Assembly (NCBI GenBank): GCA_017165825.1
Contig: CM029382.1
Span: 22,515,941-22,579,940, forward strand
Source: Hepsetus odoe
Lineage: Eukaryota > Chordata > Actinopteri > Characiformes > Hepsetidae
Direction: 5' to 3'
DNA: 64,000 nucleotides
Of the stretch, positions 21,601 through 28,400 are shown piece after piece. The notes beneath the pieces were generated by a model. The model ran no database searches and was not told the DNA's origin. It saw only the letters and a list, made by a program, of their open reading frames with translations. Every line of letters starts with the position of its first letter. The first letter of the stretch is position 1. A program made the translations under genes and the position numbers.

Positions 21601-22590
21601 ATTGCATAAATGTTATTTCAGTGCTTCAGTGTGAAAAATGGAAAAAAAAAAAATCAAGGATGGTTTTGCACGTCATGCAGTGTTACATTACATTTATATC
21701 AAAATATATATATTTATATTATTATATTTATAAGAAACATTAAATTTATATCATTTATATCAACATATATTTTTGTATTATATTATATTACCATATATTT
21801 TATTTAAAGCTATATCTTTTTATAATTAAACATAATTTTAATAATATTTTTGATGCAATTTTTTTGATTAATTTAAAAAAAGTAAATAACCAAAAAGATT
21901 TAGTGTAACAAATAGCTTTATACCTTTTTTAGTGAAGTTTTCAAATGTGAGGAGACAGGTGAGTCTGGCCTGACCTTTTGCTTATTTAGAAAACAGCAAT
22001 TATTCAGAAGAAGGTTCTTTTTAAATCTTTATTTAGTGATTAGTTTTACATAGGTGGCTTTACTTAATAGTCAAGGTATATATAAATAGCTCCATGGTGA
22101 TCAAATAAATAAACTTTTTTATCTTGGCATTTTAAAACAGTCATTGAATCGAAGACCGACGTTAATCTGATGGGATCTAAAAACAAAGCTTCCAAATACG
22201 AAACAACCCACCAAACTGATGTAAAAGAACTCACACTTTTAAGATGTAATTATTCGTTTTTAATATTAGTTTTATGTAATTATTATTGAATTAGTTTTAA
22301 GATTATGTGGAGAATAGAATTGATGGTAGTTATCCAGGCTCATGCTGCCACCACCATGTTTTACTCTTGGTTTGACCTTATAGTGAAAACCCAAATCATA
22401 GTGAAATGCTGTGAGAAGAAACCATCTCTTCTAAAAAGTTTCATGACTTCACTGAACATTATTACCTTTTAAAGTTTTAGTTTTTGTTCTTTTTAGTGAG
22501 GAGTGGTTGAAATGTTGTGTTTCTGTCTCTCCACAGCTTAGTTCTTCGTGTCCCCAGGAGGTCATTTTTCTTCAGGCTGAGCTTTTGTAG
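648..22590 (+). CDS. arap1: arap1, ArfGAP/RhoGAP/ankyrin/PH protein 1, 3' half of gene (multi-exon span)
   Basis: ARAP1 is a phosphoinositide-regulated dual GAP for Arf and Rho GTPases acting in membrane traffic and at actin-rich membranes. Exons traced here, in order, encode PH3 (FSRRWCVLS, WVKSIAK), a further PH-like segment (FERIGRLSYK to LDFHGWAAAIERA), the RhoGAP domain (arginine finger in EGIYRKSG; NLAIVFGPTLFQTDG), the RA domain (MTFEILDRR, GTDSHLVVKK), the last PH domain (RYFMLN, EWPVKNLKVY) and the tail LGNVSLIPLRGSENE. Exon phases chain consistently from 10,170 to 17,840. Family identity is clear; arap1a versus arap1b cannot be told. Upstream exons carry frame disruptions, described individually. 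SAM, PH1, PH2, ArfGAP and ankyrin exons must lie 5' of the window. The end at 22,590 depends on a tentative last exon; the secure end is 17,840. Confidence 0.9.
795..1545. repeat. Degenerate minisatellite, GGATTAGGTCAGT-like unit
   Basis: Intronic array of irregular ~15-25 bp units built on ggattaggtcagt with variable spacers such as cctgttggatt and tgtgctggatt. Dozens of diverged copies. No coding signal. Confidence 0.8.
1619..1704 (+). CDS. arap1: arap1 exon: end of PH3 domain (5' part frame-disrupted)
   Basis: The 3' part reads FGTDNPEVMRKWVKSIAK, a PH-domain C-terminal helix with its invariant Trp, ending in phase 0 at donor AAG/gtaaac. Upstream, GRLYLF is found in a different frame (around 1,633-1,651), so two compensating indels are implied, one of them in the run cctttt. 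The start is uncertain: the family suggests it should begin near 1,590-1,612, but no good AG is there. 1,618 is the nearest AG. Confidence 0.7.
1825..2020 (+). CDS. arap1: arap1 exon: PH-like region after PH3
   Basis: Clean exon with a strong polypyrimidine tract and cccccag acceptor, phase 0 in, phase 1 out at ctat/gtgagt. It reads SFIPTCAEDLLQKEFERI then GRLSYKDPL and VGWFCLESSTLHVCLEDG, ending LQKLLEL. This corresponds to the ERIGRLPYK...GWFSL segment of vertebrate ARAP1. No lesion seen. Confidence 0.9.
2021..2750. other. arap1 intron, no feature seen
   Basis: High-complexity intronic sequence without an exon that fits the ARAP1 order and without a recognised repeat. Confidence 0.5.
2755..4160. 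repeat. 44-bp-type minisatellite (GGACTGGACTGGTTTATGGT)
   Basis: Long intronic tandem array. The most regular part (3,620-4,030) repeats a ~44 bp unit, ggactggactggtttatggt plus agggattgggcttgtttgtt and a short spacer. The 5' half is a shorter ~22-25 bp version. Because the unit length varies, open frames such as 3,689-4,018 are repeat translations and not genes. Confidence 0.85.
4161..5086. other. arap1 intron, no gene seen
   Basis: Non-repetitive intronic sequence. An A-rich run lies at 4,377-4,405. No exon matching the ARAP1 sequence was found before 5,087. Confidence 0.5.
5087..5122 (+). CDS. arap1: arap1 short exon (PH-like region, LVLV strand)
   Basis: Reads MKFLVLVGGAG before donor GCAG/gtgagt, matching the LVLV strand of ARAP1 between LQKLLEL and TLYIEG. 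With acceptor ggcgag at 5,085-5,086 the exon is 36 bp and keeps phase 1 to phase 1. It is about five residues shorter than expected from mammalian ARAP1. The frame just upstream (GENE-like) suggests a possible indel, so the start is tentative. Confidence 0.5.
5212..5376 (+). CDS. arap1: arap1 exon: end of PH-like region, start of RhoGAP
   Basis: Reads TLYIEGERKLDFHGWAAAIE, then GDTLSQQQL and GDIPVIVERCIHYITQYG, a close match to ARAP1. Phase 1 to phase 1 (165 bp), donor TACG/gtaaca. The expected acceptor at 5,210-5,211 is TG, not AG, although it follows a good pyrimidine tract. The only nearby AG (5,177-5,178) would leave a 54-bp intron and add about 11 residues not expected in the family. Confidence 0.85.
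5390..5466. repeat. 31-bp tandem repeat, 2.5 copies
   Basis: The unit actatcacccaataaggcg followed by acagcatcaccc is repeated two and a half times, starting 14 bases downstream of the arap1 donor at 5,377. Confidence 0.85.
5475..5562 (+). repeat. SINE family A, 3' fragment
   Basis: Contains ctcttgagcaaggtaccgtc and atcactgctcccc, the body of family A. The tRNA-like head is missing. Confidence 0.65.
5642..5870 (+). repeat. tRNA-derived SINE (family A), near full length
   Basis: Head gcagtggcctagtggttagg (A-box-like) and gagttcgaacc (B-box-like), body tacccttgagcaaggtgccg, tail ending in an (ATT)n tract with aataaagg. This is the best-preserved copy in the window. The head resembles a tRNA gene, but it is not a functional tRNA. 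Confidence 0.85.
6309..6343. repeat. (CA)n microsatellite and CT-rich tract
   Basis: About 17 CA units, followed at 6,380-6,485 by a (CTCT)n-rich stretch. Confidence 0.9.
6521..6556. repeat. (TG)n microsatellite inside a splice acceptor region
   Basis: About 18 TG units end 6 bases before the ccacag acceptor of the RhoGAP exon, so the repeat replaces most of the polypyrimidine tract. Confidence 0.9.
6563..6784 (+). CDS. arap1: arap1 exon: RhoGAP domain with arginine finger; in-frame TAG
   Basis: Begins after (tg)n-tccacag in phase 2, completing GLTSEGIYRKSG; the Arg of GIYR is the family's catalytic arginine finger. Continues RRDARSVWLKEAEQQVDDVS and FREIEEGLFG, then hits TAG at 6,742-6,744. 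The same frame continues QTNNWLSTT, which matches the following ARAP1 residues (Q..TWLEAS) with one residue missing, so the stop sits inside a real exon. No GT donor is near the stop; the proposed donor CACA/gtggat at 6,784 gives the right phase. Confidence 0.85.
6935..7420. repeat. 21-bp minisatellite (CTATGGATTATTCAGTATCC)
   Basis: About 20 copies of ctatggattattcagtatcc plus one base in an arap1 intron. A 21-bp period is a multiple of three, so long repetitive open frames (6,896-7,333) arise that are not genes. Confidence 0.9.
7504..7609 (+). CDS. arap1: arap1 exon: RhoGAP domain, central helices
   Basis: Acceptor gcgtgcag, then ISDESKRISQYQLLF and MPRVNKATLRTLVNHLY, matching the VSRYRELL...VNRATVKALISHLY segment of ARAP1. 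Phase 1 in, phase 2 out at ATTG/gtgaga. No lesion. A (CA)n tract starts within the donor context. Confidence 0.9.
7640..7800 (+). repeat. SINE family A, partial
   Basis: Contains ggttgccccgaggtaccc, tgaaatgcagagg and the tail segment gtgctgtgctgtacttcaca. Confidence 0.75.
7883..7925. repeat. (TG)n microsatellite at acceptor
   Basis: An imperfect TG run that leads directly into the acceptor gtgcag of the next arap1 exon. Confidence 0.9.
7929..8076 (+). CDS. arap1: arap1 exon: RhoGAP domain C-terminal part
   Basis: Completes C then VQCFSEMNQMNLHNLAIVFG and PTLFQTDGKDYNAGRVVEDL, ending HYITIFK. NLAIVFGP is the conserved RhoGAP block. 148 bp, phase 2 in, phase 0 out at TTCAAG/gtgtgt. No lesion. 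Confidence 0.92.
8150..9030 (+). repeat. Dispersed element (family C) with 69-bp satellite, forward copy
   Basis: About 11 tandem copies (8,190-8,950) of a 69-bp unit containing ggaagatctggagaactgct, caggtacagagactggactg and gagacaacaacactgtcctt. The array is bounded by family C flanks, with 3' flank caagacattaaaatacaaga and a terminal ttttgcaca. Copies elsewhere in the window have only one unit, so this is a local expansion. The 69-bp (23-codon) period produces spurious open frames. Confidence 0.88.
9395..9650. repeat. (TAA)n / (ATT)n microsatellites
   Basis: A (TAA)~17 run passes directly into (ATT)n at about 9,432-9,450, giving a self-complementary stretch. A second (ATT)n lies at about 9,615-9,640. 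AT-rich sequence between. Confidence 0.9.
9847..9941 (+). CDS. arap1: arap1 exon: linker after RhoGAP (frameshifted)
   Basis: Strong acceptor ctgtgtctttcag. From phase 0 the first codons run into a stop after GTC CAA, but NEQQ in one frame followed by LKRLNSEITLIIKLRDNL in another matches the ARAP1 segment DEEELRKQREEITAIVKM in length, implying two 1-bp insertions near 9,850 and 9,863. The 95-bp length is not a multiple of three, as expected if frame were broken. The donor lies inside a (GT)n microsatellite, so its exact position is ambiguous. Confidence 0.75.
9940..9997. repeat. (GT)n microsatellite forming a splice donor
   Basis: About 29 uninterrupted GT units begin at the 3' end of the arap1 exon, so every dinucleotide is a potential donor. 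Confidence 0.9.
10170..10234 (+). CDS. arap1: arap1 exon: start of RA-domain region (1-bp deletion)
   Basis: Acceptor cgtttccag, then VSGDFSCPVYLEKKEMT, then in the next frame RQHVK before donor GAAG/gtgacc. Mammalian ARAP1 has GDFICTVYLEEKK...EQHIK here. The exon is 65 bp where 66 would keep phase 0 to phase 0, so a single base is missing near 10,220-10,225. Confidence 0.82.
10540..11400 (-). repeat. Dispersed element (family C) with 69-bp satellite, inverted copy
   Basis: Same element as at 8,150-9,030 in the opposite orientation. Its satellite (10,620-11,120) carries ~7 degenerate units with cagtccagtctctgtacctg and gttctccagatcttcctgaa. The unexpanded remainder (11,130-11,400) includes tctacgtctgaaccttcaag and tctagaaccttgtatc, seen also at 34,118, 55,800 and 59,980. 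Confidence 0.88.
11482..11599 (+). CDS. arap1: arap1 exon: RA domain, first part
   Basis: Acceptor ttcccgcag, then IPASMTAAEMTFEILDRRKI and KEKDYWCCFEVNEKDETG. This matches the ARAP1 Ras-associating domain (PASMTAEELTLEILDRR). 118 bp, phase 0 to phase 1, donor ACAG/gttggt. No lesion. Confidence 0.93.
11876..12055 (+). repeat. tRNA-derived SINE (family B)
   Basis: Head ggtgttggtggtcaagtgat, B-box-like gcaggttcaaacccca, body cattgggttcc and tail actctggataagaaggg. Family B copies also lie at 39,160, 61,106 and 63,305. Confidence 0.75.
12363..12545 (+). repeat. tRNA-derived SINE (family A)
   Basis: Diverged head ggggcagcggttggagacta, body gagcaaggcactgtccccat and ctccccgggcgctgg, tail gtgctgtgctgcgtttctat and cactttcactt. 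Confidence 0.75.
12603..12716 (+). CDS. arap1: arap1 exon: RA domain, second part
   Basis: Acceptor ctgttcag, then ERPLHYQERVLPILHSLGTD and SHLVVKKNLSMEAMLIYL, closely matching ARAP1. 114 bp, phase 1 to phase 1, donor CTGG/gtaaga (consensus). No lesion. Confidence 0.94.
12825..12964 (+). CDS. arap1: arap1 exon: last PH domain, strands 1-3
   Basis: Acceptor tttccacag, then ASKVDVSKHGMLKFREEKSL and GSFNDRYFMLNQNTLRLYKD, ending VR. This is the start of the C-terminal PH domain. 140 bp, phase 1 to phase 0, donor CCGG/gtgagc. No lesion. Confidence 0.94.
13040..13265 (+). repeat. Dispersed repeat (family D), 5' part
   Basis: Contains cactcattttctgagctact, ggatttatcccagcaggg, catctccaatccacctgacc and gggaggagacc. 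Family D recurs many times in the window; complete copies end in a tRNA-like cgaacccaggaccttctc motif. Confidence 0.75.
13285..13580 (+). mobile_element. Non-LTR retrotransposon (family L1a), C-terminal fragment
   Basis: Translates as TDRIRNEYIRGTAQVGRFGD and LRWFGHVQRRDE, GRRMLKMELPGKR and, after a frame change, EDAEDREKWK. This is the conserved C-terminal end of a fish LINE-type polyprotein, followed by the usual gcgacccctaaat end. It is broken and not autonomous. The family recurs at 14,600, 25,070, 26,755, 42,315, 46,905, 58,215 and 60,960. Confidence 0.8.
13862..13944 (+). CDS. arap1: arap1 exon: last PH domain, middle
   Basis: Acceptor ctcctctccag, then SNRAEKEWPVKNLKVYQGIR and KKLRPPT. 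Matches ARAP1 EKEWPIKSLKVYLGVKKKLRPPT. 83 bp, phase 0 to phase 2, donor CCTG/gtaaga. No lesion. Confidence 0.94.
14113..14163 (+). CDS. arap1: arap1 exon: last PH domain, 51 bp
   Basis: Acceptor tctttctag, then CWGLTVVYENEKQEKQQW across both junctions. Phase 2 to phase 2, donor AGTG/gtgaat. Too short to appear as an open frame but fixed by phase and family sequence on both sides. Confidence 0.92.
14276..14335 (-). repeat. SINE tRNA-like head fragment
   Basis: Antisense B-box gggattcgaaccc and head segment aacactaggcc, followed by no recognisable body. Likely a truncated family A copy. Confidence 0.55.
14600..15065 (+). mobile_element. Non-LTR retrotransposon (family L1a), reverse transcriptase fragment
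   Basis: Contains TVMFADDIVIC, the catalytic FADD block of a LINE reverse transcriptase, and farther on KTEYM and YRMVVRPAMLNGLET. Frames are broken in several places. It is probably the upstream part of the same family as 13,285-13,580, inserted in an arap1 intron. Confidence 0.8.
15440..15690 (-). repeat. tRNA-derived SINE (family A)
   Basis: Minus-strand copy: antisense tail aagtgaaagtgaaagtgact and cagtgaaacc, body ggtacctcgttcaagggtac, head aaacactagacc. An A-run of about 24 follows at 15,707-15,734. Confidence 0.8.
15736..16560. other. arap1 intron, AT-rich, no gene seen
   Basis: AT-rich sequence with short (AAT)n/(ATT)n runs around 16,410-16,500 that are mutually complementary. No coding or splice evidence. 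Confidence 0.5.
16586..16632. repeat. (CA)n microsatellite
   Basis: About 23 CA units. Confidence 0.9.
17003..17066 (+). CDS. arap1: arap1 exon: end of last PH domain
   Basis: Acceptor preceded by (CT)n and a C-run, ending cacacag. Reads YLCCDTQPEMREWFATFLSI, the C-terminal helix of the PH domain with its invariant Trp. 64 bp, phase 2 to phase 0, donor ACAG/gtttgt. No lesion. Confidence 0.94.
17610..17658 (+). repeat. SINE family A tail fragment next to an acceptor
   Basis: Tail motif gtgttcacagtgacaaacag and ctttcactttcacttag, ending 20 bases before the acceptor AG of the next arap1 exon. Confidence 0.6.
17679..17840 (+). CDS. arap1: arap1 exon: C-terminal tail
   Basis: Acceptor ccctctctcag, then HAGLLWPAEWVKSRAASRST, LGNVSLIPLRGSENEMRNSV and AAFTADPLS before donor CTCC/gtgagt. 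Matches the C-terminal segment of ARAP1 (RLGSVSLIPLRGSENEM...FTADPLS). 162 bp, phase 0 to phase 0. In mammals only about six residues (LLRNV-like) follow. If the donor is not used, translation would run on to about 17,958. Confidence 0.94.
18055..18390. repeat. 62-bp tandem repeat, about 5 copies
   Basis: Unit contains ttaagtcaggcttagagaca and ttttgttagtaaggtgtggg. Diverged copies in tandem, at the 3' end of arap1. Confidence 0.85.
18663..18700. repeat. (CA)n microsatellite
   Basis: About 19 CA units with minor interruptions. Confidence 0.9.
19265..20060 (-). mobile_element. Degenerate Tc1-like transposon remnant
   Basis: Starts with gtgattgccccct, includes taccaccaccatgttttact with tgaaatgctgtg, and ends with gcacagttactttttcata. 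These are landmarks of a common fish Tc1-like element whose transposase lies on the minus strand. Heavily decayed, no open transposase. Confidence 0.6.
20852..21015. repeat. Foldback (inverted repeat) element, 65-bp arms
   Basis: Left arm 20,852-20,916 and right arm 20,951-21,015 are reverse complements at 60 of 65 positions, with a 34-base spacer. The arms begin tgaaagtg and contain tgaatctcgaagcaaatac. It looks like a MITE-type foldback. Transcribed, it would form a long hairpin. Confidence 0.9.
21016..22329. other. AT-rich sequence, no gene seen
   Basis: Low-GC region with several poly(A)/poly(T) runs and ATATAT stretches around 21,690-21,800. Two related blocks (21,360-21,430 and 21,610-21,690, both with cattacatttatat-like text) look like a partial duplication. 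No coding evidence. Confidence 0.5.
22330..22470 (-). mobile_element. Tc1-like remnant fragment
   Basis: Second copy of the gccaccaccatgttttactc and gtgaaatgctgtga landmarks seen at 19,790-19,840. Confidence 0.5.
22537..22590 (+). CDS. arap1: Possible arap1 terminal coding exon
   Basis: A strong acceptor (gtttctgtctctccacag) is followed in phase 0 by LSSSCPQEVIFLQAELL and TAG. Phase fits the donor at 17,840. The peptide does not match the short mammalian LLRNV-type end, so it may be an alternative C-terminus, a decayed last exon or a chance site. Confidence 0.35.
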   Translation, partial: LSSSCPQEVIFLQAELL

Positions 22591-25030
22591 TTCACACCGG
22601 GACACGTGATCCAGCTGGAGCCCCGTCATCCTGTTTGAGCATAATGAGACTATGGAGGGTTTGCACGTCCTTGCACGATTATTAACTCTGTCCTTCAGCT
22701 CGTCTTCCAGGAATAAGGACTCTCAACCACAGAAAGTCACTCTGGATATTGATTCCTGCACCTGGACTGTTGTTAGTCACATTTGGAACATGGTTTGTCA
22801 GTTCTTTCGGTAGAAGTTTTTTCCGCAAAAATGTAATTGAGGATGTTTTCTGCAAGTGTTCCTCGAAGATATTCGAGAAGAATATCAGGTTCTGAGAAGG
22901 TTTACCGCATCTGAGCGCACCGGATTTGGAAGTGTCTTCGGAACCGTCTTGCACATTGCTCACTCCAGAGAGCGATACGGTCACTAGGGCTGCATGATGG
23001 GACCACATGACCGGTGGTGGGCTGCCTTTCTAGTTTTTGATGAAGTTACACGACCTTCATGCTGTTATCGGGCACAATCTCAGCTTTTAGCGTCAATGTT
23101 AATCATCAAAACTAATGTGAAAATTCATTCAAATGGAAAATCCATTTGATATGCACTGGAAAAAAAGTGAAATTCAAACAATCAGCCACTTTACAAGCTC
23201 GGAAATGTTACTGGAGACCTTCACTCCAGGCCTTAAAAAGATAAAAAGATAAAATTGAACTGATAATATATTTTGCGCAGCCCTATTGCACTTTTTAACT
23301 GAGAGATTGTATTTAACAGAAAGAAACACTTGGGCGTATGGGAACGAGAGTAGCTGCAGGACTTCGGTGGAGCTGTTATTAATCGTTAACATCTTAACAC
23401 ATGTGCCGCCCTGACGCCATGGCAAAGCCACTTCCTGTTCAGCCTCTGCTTGGGGGTGCCCACACTTACACACACTCGCACAAACACTCGCTTATCCCTT
23501 CCCCGAGCGCCGTCTCTGCAGATTAGCTCTCGGATTTCTAACGTTTTTTTTTTATTATTTATTTTGATCTTCTTTTGTTCTGGATGGTCAGCTCCCATCA
23601 CGTCCTCCACCGTGTCGCGACTCACAGGTTTCCAGAGACCCTGTATGTATTATAGAGATTTATAGAGCGTGTACAAATGTTGGTTTCTTGTTCTTATATA
23701 TCGGACTGTAATTACGCAGGACTAATTAACTGTACTAATTATCATTTAACAATGTTGGAATGATTATTATTTGCGATCGGAGTTCTTGATTTGGGAGCCG
23801 CAGGAAAAGGGTTATGGTTACTTTGAGGGAATTTTCAGACAAGAAAGTAAATTAAAAAAATTTAAAATCAACAACAGAAGGTTGTTTAGAAGCTCTCTAG
23901 CACCACCTGCTGGACAGCACCTACTTAAGGCCTTATTTTCAACGTAAGCGTCATTCTAATGGGAAGGAAGTGTTCAGACAGGGTGTATGAAATGCTAACG
24001 ATGTAACACTTCATAAGGCTATAAATGACATAAACCTACATTAGCATATTTTACGTTTATTCCCAGGGTATTTTCATCAGTTTCTCCCCAAAAAGTGCAA
24101 CAACAGTGCTTTCTTTTTGGACTAAATTTTAATTCGTGTCTATGGAGGATCTCCCAAAAGGCTTTCTAAATGCTACGTAAAAAAAAAAACTTCCTATAAA
24201 TGTTTGCTTCGTGATTTAATTGCTATTTTCATATTAAGAAGTGTCCAAATGTTAAAAAAAAATATTTTATTCACCTCAACCATCTTGCTGAGACATACAT
24301 AAATGTGTGGATTGATTGAACGTCTCTTGACCTTGTGGGACAGCCAGAGCTCTCAACGAAAACCGATATCTCAAAAAGTGTTAATTCTCCAGTTCTGGGC
24401 TCTTGAAAAATGGAAGACAGTTTCAGTTTGCCTTTGTTGAAAGGCCCGAAAGGCTGAGAAGCACAATTTTTAGAAGAAGCAGTTGTGAAAACTGGGAAAA
24501 GAAAGCATTAAAGTCATCCTTCAGGAATGGTGGATGAAGATGAATCAACATGTACTAACAGGCTGAATTCTTTGGCCACATTAATCCAATAGAAAAGCTC
24601 GATTTATGACGAGAGGGTTGAGATATGTGTACTTAACGTAGTCGGTAACACTTTACTTTAAAAACGAACCTACATTGACATTTATTAAAGGATTATTCCA
24701 ATGATAGAGTTGCTTCTTATGGACTTCGTTGGAATAAACCTTCGTTAAGGTTAATGTAGGTGTTGTGAGCGCTACCTTACAGTATTACTCTTCCCTGCTG
24801 TTTCCGGTTATCTGGCCTGTCTATAGCGTAATTATTTTCTGGGCGATGATATTTTAGAACACCACTGAGATGCTGTGAGATTAACCTTTTGTATATTTGC
24901 TTTTTTTCTGCTGCAGATCCCTCTTTTTAAGGTCTTGATCAGATTTGAAGTTGCTTGTTTGTGTTTAACCTGTACAGATACAAGTTGCTTAATCCTGTGA
25001 ATATTAATTCGATAGGAAGAAATTAAAGCC
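22591..25030. other. Region downstream of arap1, possible 3' UTR, no gene seen
   Basis: No coding exon recognised. If the exon at 22,537 is real, the 3' UTR starts here. ATTAAA occurs at 24,506 and 25,021, but no cleavage site can be chosen. A block at 24,645-24,780 starts ggtaacactttacttt, a repeat-like motif seen in fish DNA transposon remnants. Confidence 0.4.
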
Positions 25031-25069
25031 ATCAAGAGTCGGTCTTTGTGTCATCATTGATGGACGGCT

Positions 25070-25470
25070 TTGAATGTGGACGCACAGAAAATCCAGCGTC
25101 CTTCCCACAGCAGATCATCCGTCTCCATTTCTTCCTGTCCTCTGCATCTTCCTCTTTCACACCGCCCCCCTGCCTCCTCGTTCTTCTTCCTCTTTCCTGG
25201 CAGCTCCATCCTCAGCATCCTTCTCCAGATATACTCCTCGTCTTTTCTTCTGGACATCTAATCCTGTCCATCCTTGTCACACCCAATGAAAATCTCAGCA
25301 TCTTTAACACCTCCAACTCCGCCTCCTTTCTCACTAGTGTAAACCTTCCCTTTTACTCTAGCTGGTACCCGTCTGTCACAAATCACTCCACCCATTCCAA
25401 CCTGTCTGCACTCTCTTCTCCACCTTCTCTTTCTCTTGCCATTTTGTCAACATTACATCTCACAGCATCT
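25070..25470 (-). mobile_element. Non-LTR retrotransposon (family L1a), C-terminal fragment
   Basis: On the minus strand it reads DEEYIWRRMLRMELPGKRKK and GRCRGQEEMETDD. The part upstream of those codons (25,260-25,470) matches the region between the reverse transcriptase and the C-terminus of the copy at 14,800-15,010. Frames broken. Confidence 0.75.
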
Positions 25471-26754
25471 CCCTAGCTTTTGTTTCTCCTCCCTCACTCT
25501 TACACCCTCCTGCATTTCTCTCCTCCTTTCTCACCTTGCAGCTCTGAGCTCAGTGGGATGATCTCGGCATGAGGAAAACTGATGCAGCCCAAACTCTTGA
25601 GGGCCTCCTGAACGTTGACCATTCGCTAATTGACACCACGGCTGCTCTTGCTCTTTTAAGGTTCATGTACTTTGCACTTTCACACTTCCGTTCTCTCCTC
25701 CCTTCTCCGTCGCTCGTCCCATCTCCTTTTGTGTTTTTCGCAGGGTTAGAAGTATCGGACCAGAAAAGAGTTTCTCCCTGAGGGGCTACCCACTCATTTG
25801 TGAATTCAGTTTTGATGGATTTTAACACGGAGAGCATGATTCCAGCTTTTTAAAGAAACCTGATCTCAGTCTACAAACTACAGCCTTTTTATTACTGCAC
25901 AAAATTGTATTGACTTATTTATTGACTTCAGATGACATTAAAACAGAGATAAATAACCTGCATGTTCCCCGTTAATAAAATACAAGAGAGTAAATTAGAA
26001 TAAAATATCAAAAGCATCAATTTTTACATTTTGATGGCACGGTCCTCTTGCAGCTGGATCGCCAGAGTTGAAGATGTTAAATTTGACCAAGTATCTGTGC
26101 TGGGACTAGTCTGATCGTTGGAGGTCCGACCCTAGAGCTCAAAGGATCTGCTGCTCAAGGGTGCCATCAAGTGGAGGTAAAGAAAGACTTACTTGTGACG
26201 ATGCTCAGTTACAGGTTCTATCACACCATACCCGTCGACACTGCTGAGAACCCAAAGTCCTGTGGTCAGGAATCGTCCTGTTATTATTGGACACCTTTCA
26301 ATGATAAGATATTCCAAGGGGTCTTGATCTGTTTTTGATGGCTAAACGGTTCTTCTCCAACACCCTGGCCTTTATGGTTCTTTTAAAGTGGTTCTAAAAC
26401 CCCAAGTATTCAGTCTTCAGTACTAAACTTTTTTTGAAGAGATGCTGATATAAGGTTGATGGTCATAAATATGGTCAGTGAGGGAAAAGTGATGGAGTGA
26501 AATGGAGGAGTGTGAAGGAATGTGATGTGAAGTGTGATCTTTACTGTTTACTCTCTCTCTCTGTCTCACTGTCTGTCTCTTTGTCTCGCTCTATTTTACT
26601 TCTCAACTTTTCTCTCCTCTTTCACTGACATTTCCTTTTCTCTTTCCCTCTTGCTCTTTCTTTCTCTTTTATCTCCTTTTATAAAATAAACAATAATAAA
26701 ACAATTTTAAAGATTAAAATTTAAAGATCTAATATCACTTTACAGTCTTTGGAG

Positions 26755-26900
26755 ACAAAGTTAGAGAAGTAAGGTTGCGTTGGTTTAGACATGTCCAGAG
26801 GAGAGACGAGGATTATACTGTTGAGGATGGAGCTGCCAGGAAAGAGGAGAAGAGGAAGGACAAAGAGGAGGTTTTTGGACGTGGTGAGAGAGGCACGTCT
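26755..26900 (+). mobile_element. Non-LTR retrotransposon (family L1a), short fragment
   Basis: Contains ttagacatgtccagaggaga and ggatggagctgccaggaaag, the HVQRRDE...ELPGKR region, with flanks lost. Confidence 0.75.
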
Positions 26901-27199
26901 GACATCAGAGACATCTGCATGGCTTCAGCACTTGTAGAATCAAGGTGGGCTTGATGTCAGAAATGGCCAATACTGAGACCGCCAATGAGAGCAGTGTTCA
27001 TAGTGGTATAGAAAAAAGAAGCTCCGCCCCTGCTCTAGGACACAAGTGCCACCTCTGGAGGAAAAGAACAAGATATGATATGGAACCATATATTATTACA
27101 TTGGATGGTATTATAAAATCCCCAACTCGGCACAAAAGGCCAAGAACCTTCTGCTTTTTGTCTCCAGTTCCATCAGTTTGAGGCCAAAAGGTCTTCCCT

Positions 27200-27680
27200 T
27201 ATGAGGGGGATAATGTTAAGATTTTAGCAGAGATGTGGCTCAGCAGTTAACTTCTTCTTCTTGTCATTTTTTCCATCTATTCCTGCACTTTCTCTCCGTG
27301 TGGGAGGATTTCCACTGGGCAAATCAACCCGTAATGGTCCATTCGCAATCAATTCACTCCCGCCGCTCCTTTGTGAATGTCTCCTGCCTCCTTTTTTGTC
27401 CCAGGCTGTGTAAAGTCTCTCTAATTGAGGTAGTCTGGGCCATTAGTGGGATTAGGACCGGGACGGGATATTAGACCCAGCTGCCGTCTTGTCTCTCTGT
27501 CTCTGTGGAAAGGCTTTTTTTCTAGCTCTTTCTCTTTTCATGGGCTCATCCTTATTAACGCTGTAGTCTGGTCAGACATGACCATGGCCCTTCAATTAGC
27601 GACCTGACGGTGCACCCTGATCCCCATAGCAACATCTCCCGCTCTTGTTCGTGTGAAATTTTCTTCTTGCGTTTAGAATT
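27200..27680. promoter_or_regulatory. Candidate non-coding regulatory block
   Basis: High-complexity, repeat-free sequence with several homeodomain-type cores (caattcactc, ctctaattgagg, caattagcgacc) and ccccatagcaac at 27,624, the reverse of an RFX half-site. No coding potential. Conservation cannot be tested here. Confidence 0.25.
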
Positions 27681-27939
27681 TCATTGCAGATAGTTGACCA
27701 ACCAGGAGGACAACAGCTTCCAAAGGGGCATCAGAGAGGCTGGATCCACCCCTTAACACTGTCTCCCATCACACAACCGTGACAAGCTGGAGACAGGAGG
27801 CGAGATGCTACAGCGTTGTTACATCTTCTGCCAATTACGTATGGCTGGGGCATCACCCAGTCCTCCTGAGATAGGGTCAAAGTTAAGACAATGTTTAGCC
27901 CCGCCTTTCATCAACAAAGCTCTTCTAAGCTGAGCTGCA

Positions 27940-28040
27940 GTGTGTAGTCCTGTCACCTCACAGCGAGAAGGTCCTGGGTTGGATTCCCAGATGGGACAGT
28001 GTTCGTCCTTTTGGAGTGGACATGTTTTCCTTAGGACTCT
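27940..28040 (-). repeat. Dispersed repeat (family D), tRNA-like 3' part
   Basis: Sense strand shows cagcgagaaggtcctgggtt and ggattcccagatgggacag, the antisense of the family D end. Confidence 0.65.
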
Positions 28041-28234
28041 AAAATGAGTCAATCTGCCCTTTAAATGATGACTTTGGCTTCTGTATAAAACACACACCCA
28101 TGCAAATTTCAATTGCTGTTATCTTGACCACATGCCTTCAGATCTGAACCATGCATCAGTTTTCAATTCCTGAATTTTGAAATCATTGTTGGTTGGTTTG
28201 GGTGCTAAAATAGTGATTGTGCAAAAGTCTTGAC

Positions 28235-28400
28235 CCCCTCATTTCTTTGTTTTGTACGGAAACACCTCATTGGTGCAAAACTACGATTTCCTGCCAATAG
28301 ATTAAATGAAAGAAATGGGAACAATTGCTTTAGTGCTCCAGGCTGCAAAGTTTCTAAAGATACAAGGTTCTAGATAAAGGGGTTCCAGCCAATCAAAAAC
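28235..28400 (+). repeat. Dispersed element family C, end fragment
   Basis: Contains gcaaaagtcttgaccccctc, tttagtgctccaggctgcaa and gatacaaggttctagataaa, matching one end of family C. No satellite unit here. Confidence 0.6.
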
